A stretch of DNA of 64,000 bases from Geodermatophilus saharensis (GTDB taxonomy: Bacteria > Actinomycetota > Actinomycetes > Mycobacteriales > Geodermatophilaceae), in assembly GCF_900188205.1 (NCBI RefSeq), contig NZ_FZOH01000001.1:158359-222358 (forward strand), written 5' to 3'. A program made the position numbers and the translations under genes. Of the stretch, positions 16,247 to 22,782 are shown in pieces. The notes under the pieces were generated by a model. It searched no databases and was not told the DNA's origin. It saw nothing but the letters and a program-made list of their open reading frames with translations. How positions within the stretch are numbered: the stretch's first letter is position 1; each line of letters opens with the position of its first letter.

Positions 16247-17332
16247 TCAGCCGGTGCACGACGGGCAGGCGTCGCCGCTGACTTCAAGGTCCGCAATCAA
16301 GCTCCCATATGCGTCCTGGTACAGATCGAAGTCATCAGACGGCGCTTGGGCTTCGATCGTGACGAAGCGCCCAGAATCGAGCACCGTTCGGCTCAGGATG
16401 GTGACGTCATCGCTGGCGCCATCGCTCGGAAGTGAATAGCGGAGCAACCATCCTGGCGCATCCGTCAGCACCCTGGCGCCGTTCTCCGAAGACATCACCG
16501 TCGCTCGGGCTTGTTCATCCTCGATTATCTTGCCACCGGAGCGCTCAATGTCCTCCCGTCTGGCGTCGATGTACGTCCCGAGTTCGGTGTACAGCGCTGT
16601 CGTGGACCCGAACGTGCGGACTTCAACGTCCTCTTCCCCGGGCGCTGTGAAGGTGTAGCCATCCAGAGCTTCACCTTGGCTCAACCATGTTTTCGGTCGA
16701 GTGAAGCTGTAGCCGTATCGAACATCGACCTCCGACCGGAGGTCGTCCGCTGTGTAGGCGATGGACTCTTCCACCAGTCCAAGAGTCTCCCGCACATCGG
16801 CTGAGAACGTGAGGATCGTCGTGGCGCCACTGGCGACCACTACCGAAGCCGCTAGCACGGCGGTGAGTCGAGATCTCTTCAGGTGCCTCAGCCACTGGGG
16901 GGAGGTGTCGTCCTCATGCGTAGCTGCCGTTCTGCTCGGGTCCCCCGAGGAATGATGGAGGATGTTGGATCCGTGAGTAGCGACGGAATGTCCGTGACCG
17001 CTGACGGTGATAGTCGTGCGATTGATGGGCGCTTGTGCCGGCAATGGTGCGTCGTTGACTGACGCGCCGGAAGCCGCGAACCTCTCCCCCTGAGCCGTGA
17101 AGCGAGGCTGCGCGAACACCCCTGTCATGTATCCAGCGTCTGTCAGCCACGCGAACGCCGCCCTGACCTCGTCGAGTGTGAACTCCGTGCCAGGAGCTTG
17201 GTTGAACGAACTCGCCAAGAACGTCTCGACGTAAGGAAAGAACGTCCCGTTGACAGCGCGAGAATGGTCGAGCCACTGCATGAGCGCGTCCCGGGCGAGC
17301 TCATGCCTTGCGTGCGGACGCGTCACGATCAC
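16247..17332 (-). CDS. Low-GC orphan membrane protein, winged-helix-like N-terminus
   Basis: I do not recognise this 361-residue protein. Residues 10-95 look like a winged helix (DEVRAAFAWLTDAGYMTGVF, then FTAQGERFAASGASVND). Residues 105-128 hold a Thr/Gly/His strand with TTITVSGHGHSVATHGSN, similar in style to the G-S-N strand motif seen in bacterial conflict proteins. A membrane span follows near residues 156-176 (LTAVLAASVVVASGATTILT). Residues 177-361 form a probably external domain containing YGYSFTRPKTWL, which recalls PsbP/DUF1795-like folds. The base composition is clearly lower in GC than all neighbours: 16501-16560 has 35 G/C of 60. It interrupts the conserved gpmA-phoU-senX3 order and was probably acquired by transfer. 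The start is GTG 17332. Confidence 0.7.
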   Translation of the reverse strand: MIVTRPHARHELARDALMQWLDHSRAVNGTFFPYVETFLASSFNQAPGTEFTLDEVRAAFAWLTDAGYMTGVFAQPRFTAQGERFAASGASVNDAPLPAQAPINRTTITVSGHGHSVATHGSNILHHSSGDPSRTAATHEDDTSPQWLRHLKRSRLTAVLAASVVVASGATTILTFSADVRETLGLVEESIAYTADDLRSEVDVRYGYSFTRPKTWLSQGEALDGYTFTAPGEEDVEVRTFGSTTALYTELGTYIDARREDIERSGGKIIEDEQARATVMSSENGARVLTDAPGWLLRYSLPSDGASDDVTILSRTVLDSGRFVTIEAQAPSDDFDLYQDAYGSLIADLEVSGDACPSCTG

Positions 17333-17483
17333 GAGTCTATGAACACTCCGCCTGCAGGATGGGGATCCTCGCCCACGCTGTGCCGAGTCGTGGCCAGGCG
17401 CGTCGAGCGGTAGCTCCGGGGTGTGCCGACCGCTCGACAGCTGGCGTCGCGGGAAGCGTGTGTCGAATCGACCAGTGGCTCGC

Positions 17484-18143
17484 TCAGTTCGAGATGGCGG
17501 TCATCTCCCGCTCGCCGGTGACCAGGTAGACGACCCGGCGGGCGACGCTGACGGCGTGGTCGGCGAACCGCTCGTAGTAGCGGCCCAGCAGCGTGATGTC
17601 GATGGCCGACTCCATGCCGTGCGGCCAGCCCGGGCTCAGCAGCTCGGTGAACAGCTGCCGGTGCAGCGCGTCCATCAGGTCGTCGTCGCTCTCCAGCTCG
17701 GTGGCCGCGCGCACGTCGAGCTCGGCGATCACCGCGCCGGTCTTGGTCACCAGGCTCTGCGCGACGTGGCCGGCCTCGAGGAAGATCGGCCGCACCTCGG
17801 CCGGCACCGCCGACTCGGGGAACCGCATCCGGGCCAGCTTGGCCACGTGCACCGCGAGGTCGCCCATGCGCTCGAGGTCGGCGACGATCCGCATCGCGGT
17901 GGTGATGGTGCGCAGGTCGGTGGCCACCGGCTGCTGCCGGGCGAGCAGGGTGAAGCAGCGCTCCTCGATGCTCTCGCGCACCGCGTCGACGTGCTCGTCG
18001 CCGGCGATCACCAGGTCGGCCAGGGCGACGTCGGCGTCGAGCAGGGCGGTGGTCGCCTTGCTCATCGCCGAGCCCACCGAGTTCGCCATCTCCACCAGGC
18101 AGGTGTTGATGTCCTCGAGCTCTTCGCGGTAGTGCTCGCGCAC
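17484..18143 (-). CDS. phoU: Phosphate transport regulator PhoU
   Basis: PhoU links the Pst phosphate transporter to the SenX3-RegX3 sensor pair and keeps the system off when phosphate is plentiful. This 219-residue protein is two PhoU three-helix repeats: EHYREELEDINTCLVEMANS at the start, LARQQPVATDLRTITTAMRI and VADLERMGDLAVHVAKLA with the family E-R-(M/I)-G-D metal-binding motif. The second repeat has LLGRYYERFADHAVSVARRV. GTG 18143 is preceded by AGGAGG at good spacing. The gene is divergent from senX3, and the 219 bases between carry PHO-box-like repeats. Confidence 0.95.
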   Translation of the reverse strand: MREHYREELEDINTCLVEMANSVGSAMSKATTALLDADVALADLVIAGDEHVDAVRESIEERCFTLLARQQPVATDLRTITTAMRIVADLERMGDLAVHVAKLARMRFPESAVPAEVRPIFLEAGHVAQSLVTKTGAVIAELDVRAATELESDDDLMDALHRQLFTELLSPGWPHGMESAIDITLLGRYYERFADHAVSVARRVVYLVTGEREMTAISN

Positions 18144-18256
18144 GGGTCCTCCTCGTCGGCCGGCCGCACGCCGGGCCCCCGCCGTCCGGACACCGTCTGC
18201 TCGGTGCGCCGTCCCTGCACCCGAGGGTAGGTCGTGCGCGGGAGGGTGCAGGTCCG

Positions 18257-18289
18257 GACCGGTGAACGCGGGGGCACCCGGGCGTGAAC
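18257..18289 (-). promoter_or_regulatory. PHO-box-like direct repeat in phoU/senX3 gap
   Basis: On the minus strand three 11-base units follow one another: GTTCACGCCCG, GGTGCCCCCGC and GTTCACCGGTC. Units 1 and 3 carry GTTCAC 22 bases apart. This resembles the 11-base direct-repeat architecture bound by PhoP/RegX3 response regulators and suggests autoregulation by RegX3. Confidence 0.55.
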
Positions 18290-18349
18290 AATCGCCCCGA
18301 GTGGTTCGGCAGCCACTCACACGGGGGATGACCGGCCCGGAGTGCGGCC

Positions 18350-18355
18350 TAGCAT
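18350..18355 (+). promoter_or_regulatory. -10 box of senX3 leaderless promoter
   Basis: TAGCAT is followed after seven bases by the GTG start of senX3 at 18363. Confidence 0.5.
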
Positions 18356-18362
18356 CGGCGAC

Positions 18363-19568
18363 GTGATCCTGCTGGCCGCCCTCGGCGGCCTCGTCGTCGG
18401 CGCGGTCCTCGGGGCCGTCGTCGCCCTGGCGATCCGCCGGCGCGCCGCCGCGGAGCCGGCCGACGCCGACCCCGGGGACGCCGCGCGCGAGGCCGCGCTG
18501 GCCCGCCGGCTGCTGGACCTCATGGACCCCGCCGTGCTCATCCTCGACAAGGACGACGCCGTCGTCGTCGCCAACCCGACCGCGCGGGCGCTGGGGGTCG
18601 TGCGCGACCGGCGGCTGCTCGTGCCGGCACTGCAGGGGCTGGTCCGCGAGGTGCACACCGCCGGCAGCCGCCGGGCCGACGTCGCGCTGCCCGGGGAGAT
18701 CGTCGGCGGCGGCTCGCGGCTGGTCGGCGCCCACGGGATCTCCCTCGACGCCGCCCCGACCGTCGTGCCGGGCCCGGTCGCGCTCGTGCTGCAGGACGTC
18801 ACCGAGGCCCGCCGGGTCGAGGCCGTCCGCCGGGACTTCGTCGCCAACGTCGGCCACGAGCTCAAGACGCCGGTGGGCGCGCTGGGCCTGCTCGCCGAGG
18901 CCACGCAGGGCGCCGCCGACGACCCCGAGACGGTGCAGCGCTTCGCCGCCCGCATGGCGCACGAGGCCGACCGGCTGGCCAAGCTGGTGCGCGAGCTGAT
19001 CGACCTGTCCCGGCTGCAGGGCGCCGAGCCGCTGCCCGAGCTCGTGCCGGTCGACGTCGACACCGTGATCGCCGAGGCCGTGGACCGCACCGGCCTGGCC
19101 GCCGCCGCGAAGGGCATCACCATCGCCGTCGGCGGGCGGCGCGGGCTGGTGGTGCGCGGCGTCGAGTCGCAGCTGACGACGGCGGTGACCAACCTGCTGG
19201 CCAACGCCGTCGCCTACAGCCCGGAGAACACCAAGATCGCCGTCGGGGCGCGGGCGCGCGGCGGCTCGGCCGAGATCGCCGTGACCGACAGCGGCATCGG
19301 CATCCCCCGGGCCGACCGCGAGCGGGTGTTCGAGCGCTTCTACCGCGTCGACCAGTCCCGGGCGAGCAGCACCGGCGGCACCGGACTGGGGCTGGCGATC
19401 GTCAAGCACGTGGCCAGCAACCACGGCGGCTCGGTCAGCGTGTGGAGCGAGGAGGGCCTCGGCTCCACGTTCACCCTGCGCATCCCCCTGGCGGTCGAGG
19501 ACTCCGCCGACCGCCGTGACCTCACCGACGCTGCTGCCGGGCAACTCCAGGAGGAAGGACACCGATGA
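18363..19568 (+). CDS. senX3: Phosphate-sensing histidine kinase SenX3
   Basis: This 401-residue membrane kinase responds to phosphate limitation and phosphorylates RegX3. A membrane segment occupies residues 3-25 (LLAALGGLVVGAVLGAVVAL). A PAS-like region follows (LLDLMDPAVLILDKDDAVVV). The dimerisation/phosphoacceptor box DFVANVGHELKTPVGAL carries His165. The ATPase domain has the N box (NLLANAVAYSPEN), G1 (DSGIGIP) and G2 (GGTGLGLAIVKHVA). The leaderless GTG start is supported by a -10 box seven bases upstream. It overlaps regX3 by four bases, and phoU is divergent, the usual gene arrangement of the Pho system in this phylum. Confidence 0.95.
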   Translation: MILLAALGGLVVGAVLGAVVALAIRRRAAAEPADADPGDAAREAALARRLLDLMDPAVLILDKDDAVVVANPTARALGVVRDRRLLVPALQGLVREVHTAGSRRADVALPGEIVGGGSRLVGAHGISLDAAPTVVPGPVALVLQDVTEARRVEAVRRDFVANVGHELKTPVGALGLLAEATQGAADDPETVQRFAARMAHEADRLAKLVRELIDLSRLQGAEPLPELVPVDVDTVIAEAVDRTGLAAAAKGITIAVGGRRGLVVRGVESQLTTAVTNLLANAVAYSPENTKIAVGARARGGSAEIAVTDSGIGIPRADRERVFERFYRVDQSRASSTGGTGLGLAIVKHVASNHGGSVSVWSEEGLGSTFTLRIPLAVEDSADRRDLTDAAAGQLQEEGHR

Positions 19569-20245
19569 CCCGCGTGCTGGTGGTGGAGGACGAGGAGTCC
19601 TTCTCCGACGCGCTGTCCTACATGCTCGGGCGGGAGGGGTTCGAGGCGGTCGTCGCGGCCACGGGGCCCGAGGCGCTCGCCGAGTTCGACCGCGCGGGGG
19701 CCGACATCGTCCTGCTCGACCTCATGCTGCCCGGCCTGCCCGGCACCGAGGTCTGCCGGGCGCTGCGCTCCCGAAGCAACGTCCCCATCATCATGCTCAC
19801 CGCGAAGGACTCCGAGGTCGACAAGGTCGTCGGCCTGGAGTTGGGCGCCGACGACTACGTCACCAAGCCCTACTCCGCGCGCGAGCTGGTGGCCCGCATC
19901 CGGGCCGTGCTGCGCCGCCGCGGCGACGTCGAGGCCCCGGCCGACGGCGCGCTGGAGGCCGGCCCGGTGCGGATGGACGTCGAGCGGCACGTGGTGGCCG
20001 TCGACGGCGAGCCGGTGGCCCTGCCGCTCAAGGAGTTCGACCTGCTCGAGCTGCTGCTGCGCAACGCCGGCCGGGTGCTGACCCGCGGGCAGCTCATCGA
20101 CCGGGTGTGGGGCTCGGACTACGTCGGCGACACCAAGACCCTCGACGTCCACGTCAAGCGGCTGCGGGCCAAGATCGAGCCCGACCCGGCCAACCCCAAG
20201 TACCTGGTGACCGTCCGCGGCCTCGGCTACAAGTTCGAGACCTGA
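19565..20245 (+). CDS. regX3: Response regulator RegX3
   Basis: This 226-residue OmpR/PhoB-type regulator controls phosphate-starvation genes. The receiver domain (1-120) has the acidic pocket E8-D9-E10, the phosphorylation site D52 in VLLDLMLPG, and conserved Thr and Lys in IIMLTAKD and YVTKPYSARELVARI. The DNA-binding winged helix (130-226) has LPLKEFDLLELLLRNAGRVL and ends VTVRGLGYKFET. The ATG overlaps the senX3 stop. A tandem pair of hairpin repeats begins immediately at its stop codon and probably ends the transcript. Confidence 0.96.
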   Translation: MTRVLVVEDEESFSDALSYMLGREGFEAVVAATGPEALAEFDRAGADIVLLDLMLPGLPGTEVCRALRSRSNVPIIMLTAKDSEVDKVVGLELGADDYVTKPYSARELVARIRAVLRRRGDVEAPADGALEAGPVRMDVERHVVAVDGEPVALPLKEFDLLELLLRNAGRVLTRGQLIDRVWGSDYVGDTKTLDVHVKRLRAKIEPDPANPKYLVTVRGLGYKFET

Positions 20246-20319
20246 CGAAGGACCCCCTCCTCCCCACCCCTTGCACGCTCGGGGTGGGACCCGGGAGGGG
20301 ACCGTTCAGCACGTCACCA
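20244..20319 (+). repeat. Dispersed hairpin repeat, copy C1
   Basis: GACGAAGGACC begins in the regX3 stop codon. The outer stem is CCCCTCC/GGAGGGG, the inner stem CCCACCCC/GGGGTGGG (fully paired), the loop TTGCACGCTC. It ends with the family tail CGTTCAGCACGTCACCAGG. Confidence 0.8.
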
Positions 20320-20384
20320 GGCCCCCACCCCTCGCTCCGCTCGGGGCGGGCCCCTGCGAAGGGGCCGTTCCAGTCCGTCACCAG
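20320..20384 (+). repeat. Dispersed hairpin repeat, copy C2 (partial)
   Basis: A second element directly follows C1. It lacks the GAAGGACC head but keeps GGCCCC/GGGGCC outer pairing, CCCACCCC/CGGGGCGGG inner pairing and the tail GGCCGTTCCAGTCCGTCACC. The tandem layout suggests local duplication. Confidence 0.7.
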
Positions 20385-20405
20385 GCCGGGGGCCGGCCGG
20401 GGCCG

Positions 20406-20627
20406 TCAGTCGCCCCGGCCGGTCTCGTCCTGCAGCTCGTCGATCTTGCGGGAGGCGTCGGCCTTGGTGAGGTCCTCCGGGACCTCCTCGCCGGCCTGGC
20501 GGGCCAGCGTGTGCAGGTAGCTCTTCTGGGCGCCGGTGGCGGGCTCGTCGCCGGTCACCCAGTCCGACGGGTCCTTCTCCGCGGTGGGGTCGCCGGCCTG
20601 CCCGGTGTTGACGTTCGATTCGCTCAT
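20406..20627 (-). CDS. DUF3072 small protein
   Basis: This 73-residue acidic protein matches DUF3072. The family core is visible as ATGAQKSYLHTLARQAGEEV followed by PEDLTKADASRKIDELQ. The N-terminal third (SNVNTGQAGDPTAEKDPSDW) is polar and probably disordered. The core resembles the SAP-like or helical hairpin motifs of small DNA-associated proteins, but no activity is known. It is cytoplasmic, with no signal or membrane segment. It lies after the regX3 repeat pair on the opposite strand. Confidence 0.85.
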   Translation of the reverse strand: MSESNVNTGQAGDPTAEKDPSDWVTGDEPATGAQKSYLHTLARQAGEEVPEDLTKADASRKIDELQDETGRGD

Positions 20628-20637
20628 GTGTTCGATC

Positions 20638-20844
20638 CTAGGCGCGGGCGAGCTCCGGCGCAGGTCGAGCCGCGGTAGCGGTCCGGGACTCCCAGCGGCG
20701 TCCGGTCCGGTAGACGTGCACGCTCCCGCAGGAGGGGCACTCCACCCCCAGGGCGATGTGCGTCGGGTGGTTGGTGACCGACCGGATGCGCCGGTCGGCG
20801 ACCAGCTCGTCGGTCCGGGTCACGGGGCAGGTGATCAGCAACAT
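20638..20844 (-). CDS. Small protein with one CXXC, unknown
   Basis: This 68-residue protein contains ALGVECPSCGSVHVYRTGRR, a single CPSCG knuckle, and an additional Cys near the start (LLITCPVTRTDELV). It could bind one zinc. The C-terminal third is Ala/Arg-rich and looks disordered. I do not know a family. The ATG at 20844 is the only sensible start. It is divergent from the GlxA-like regulator, and the operator-like palindrome lies 37 bases from its start. Confidence 0.5.
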   Translation of the reverse strand: MLLITCPVTRTDELVADRRIRSVTNHPTHIALGVECPSCGSVHVYRTGRRWESRTATAARPAPELARA

Positions 20845-20880
20845 GCGACGAGCCTGCGCCGCGGACCCTGCGCCGACGAG

Positions 20881-20915
20881 TGGCAGGAACGACACAGTGC
20901 GCGTCTTTTCTGCCA
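20881..20915. promoter_or_regulatory. Imperfect palindromic operator upstream of GlxA-like gene
   Basis: TGGCAGGAACGACAC on the left and GCGTCTTTTCTGCCA on the right are inverted repeats matching at 12 of 15 positions. TGGCAGGAAC is close to the AdpA-type site TGGCSNGWWY. It ends 11 bases before the regulator's start, so autoregulation is likely. Confidence 0.55.
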
Positions 20916-20925
20916 TGCTGTGCGC

Positions 20926-21927
20926 GTGACCGGATCCGACCGCCCGCTCGTCGTCAGCCTGCTCGCCGGGGACGGCGTCCTCGGCGCCTTCGGCCTGGGG
21001 GTCGCCGCCGAGGTGTTCGGCTACGACCAGCGCCGCTTCGGCATGCCGCTCTTCGACTTCGCGGTGGTCACCGACCGCCCGGGCGTCGTGCGCACCGACA
21101 CGGGCCTGGCGCTGTACGTCGAGCACGGCCTCGAGCGGCTCGCCGTCTCCGACATCGTCCTGGTGACCGCCTGGGAGAAGCTGTCCCGGCCCGTCCCGGA
21201 GACGGTCCTGGACGCGCTGCGCGCCGTGCACGCCCGCGGCGGGCAGATCGTCAGCCACTGCACCGGCGCCTTCGTCGTCGCGGCGGCCGGCCTGCTCGAC
21301 GGGAGGCGGGCCACCACGCACTGGCGCTACGCCGGCGAGCTGGCCGCCCGGTACCCGGCCGTCGACGTCGACCCGCGGGTCCTCTACGTCGACGAGGGCA
21401 CGATCATCACCGGTGCCGGGACGGCCAGCGGCGTCGACGCGCTGCTGCACCTCGTCCGCCGGGAGTGGGGCGCCGCGGCGGCCAACGCCCTGGCCCGCGA
21501 GATGGTCGTGCCGCCGCACCGTGACGGCGGGCAGGCGCAGTACATCGACGAGCCGGTCGCCCGGTGCGAGGACGACCTGCTCGGCGTCGTCCTGGACTGG
21601 GCGCGGGCGCACCTGGCCGAGGACATCAGCGTCGAGGCCCTGGCCCGGCGCGCGCTCATGAGCCCGCGCAGCTTCGCCCGCCGGTTCAAGGCCACCACCG
21701 GGACGACGCCGCACGCCTGGCTGCTGGCCCAGCGGCTGGCCGCGGCCGAGGCGCTGCTCGAGGAGAGCGACGCCCCCGTGGAGGAGATCGCGCGGCTGGT
21801 CGGCTTCGGCACGGCGGCCGGGTTCCGCGAGCAGTTCGCCCGCCGCCGGGGCGTGTCCCCGCGGGCCTACCGGCAGACGTTCCGGGCCGCGGCCGCCGTG
21901 CCGGCGGGGGAGGGCTCCGCGGCGTAG
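20926..21927 (+). CDS. GlxA-family AraC-type regulator
   Basis: This 333-residue protein joins a DJ-1/PfpI-like sensing domain (residues 1-185) to a C-terminal double-HTH AraC domain (225-325). In the first part VSLLAGDGVLGAFGLGVAAE and the nucleophile-elbow-like IVSHCTGAFVVAAAGLLDG are visible. In the second, EDISVEALARRALMSPRSFA and RRFKATTGTTPHAWL are followed by VEEIARLVGFGTAAGFREQF. This is the AdpA/GlxA/FtrA architecture. The ligand is not known. GTG 20926 was chosen; GTG 20920 in the same frame is also possible. The palindrome just upstream is a likely binding site. Confidence 0.9.
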   Translation: MTGSDRPLVVSLLAGDGVLGAFGLGVAAEVFGYDQRRFGMPLFDFAVVTDRPGVVRTDTGLALYVEHGLERLAVSDIVLVTAWEKLSRPVPETVLDALRAVHARGGQIVSHCTGAFVVAAAGLLDGRRATTHWRYAGELAARYPAVDVDPRVLYVDEGTIITGAGTASGVDALLHLVRREWGAAAANALAREMVVPPHRDGGQAQYIDEPVARCEDDLLGVVLDWARAHLAEDISVEALARRALMSPRSFARRFKATTGTTPHAWLLAQRLAAAEALLEESDAPVEEIARLVGFGTAAGFREQFARRRGVSPRAYRQTFRAAAAVPAGEGSAA

Positions 21928-21937
21928 GACCGGCCGG

Positions 21938-22777
21938 TCAGCCGAGCGGGATCGGGCGGGCGACGCCGACCAGGGAGTCCAGCCGCCCGGCGTTGCTCGG
22001 CGCCAGCGGGCTGCGCACCACCCGGGTGAGCGCGAAGCCGGCCCGGGCCAGCAGCATCGCGTGCGTGCGCGGGGTGAAGTGCCAGATGTGCTCGGCCGGC
22101 TTGAGCGTCCACCAGCGGGTGCCCAGCAGCCGGGCCGGCAGCGAGGACACGTAGGGCGTGGAGAACAGCACGACGCCGTCGTCGGCCACCAGCGAGCGCG
22201 CCGTCCGCCAGAACGCGAGGGGGTCGGGCACGTGCTCGACGGTGTCCCACGCGCACACGACGTCGAAGCCCGGCGTCAGCGGCGCGTCGGCGAGCTGGCC
22301 GCAGAAGACGTCGAGGCCGAGGGTCTCGACGGCGTGCCGGGCGCCGGTGCGGGACAGCTCGACGCCACTGGTGTCCCAGCCCGCCGCCCGCGCGGCGTCG
22401 AGGAACAGCCCGTAGCCGGCGCCGACCTCGAGCAACCGGCCGCCGGCCGCGCGCCCGCGGACGCGGTCGAGCAGCGCCAGCCGCCCGGCGGTCCAGGTGC
22501 GCTGCAGCAGCATGGCGGGGTCGAGCCGGCGGGGCTGCTGGGCGGCGTCCCCGTACACCCCGCCCTCGAAGTAGCCGACGTCGTCGTAGAGCCGCTGCAG
22601 CGCCTCCGGGCGCAGCCGCGGGCTGACGAACACCAGCCCGCAGGACGGGCAGCGGACGACGCCGAAGGGCGCGAGGTCGTGCACCGGCCGGCCGCGCACG
22701 CCGCACAGGCAGCAGTCGACCTCCTCGGTGTCCTCGGCGGTCCACGTCACCGGCTCGGAGGTCACCGGGGCAGTCAC
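21938..22777 (-). CDS. Methyltransferase with N-terminal zinc ribbon
   Basis: This 279-residue protein has a four-cysteine N-terminal ribbon (CCLCGVRGRPV, then VVRCPSCGLVFVSPR) followed by a Methyltransf_23-type domain. SAM motif I is LLEVGAGYGLFLDAARAAG. Motif II/III is VVCAWDTVEHVPDPLAFW. Proteins with this layout often methylate sugars or lipid-linked glycans. The substrate here is open. GTG 22777 is used. The MFS-kinase fusion gene ends only five bases upstream on the same strand, so the two are probably co-transcribed. Confidence 0.82.
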   Translation of the reverse strand: MTAPVTSEPVTWTAEDTEEVDCCLCGVRGRPVHDLAPFGVVRCPSCGLVFVSPRLRPEALQRLYDDVGYFEGGVYGDAAQQPRRLDPAMLLQRTWTAGRLALLDRVRGRAAGGRLLEVGAGYGLFLDAARAAGWDTSGVELSRTGARHAVETLGLDVFCGQLADAPLTPGFDVVCAWDTVEHVPDPLAFWRTARSLVADDGVVLFSTPYVSSLPARLLGTRWWTLKPAEHIWHFTPRTHAMLLARAGFALTRVVRSPLAPSNAGRLDSLVGVARPIPLG

Positions 22778-22782
22778 GCCGG

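Noticed and set aside
16205..17483. Low-GC region considered as an insertion sequence or prophage piece
   Set aside because: No transposase, integrase, terminal inverted repeats or target duplication can be seen at its ends.
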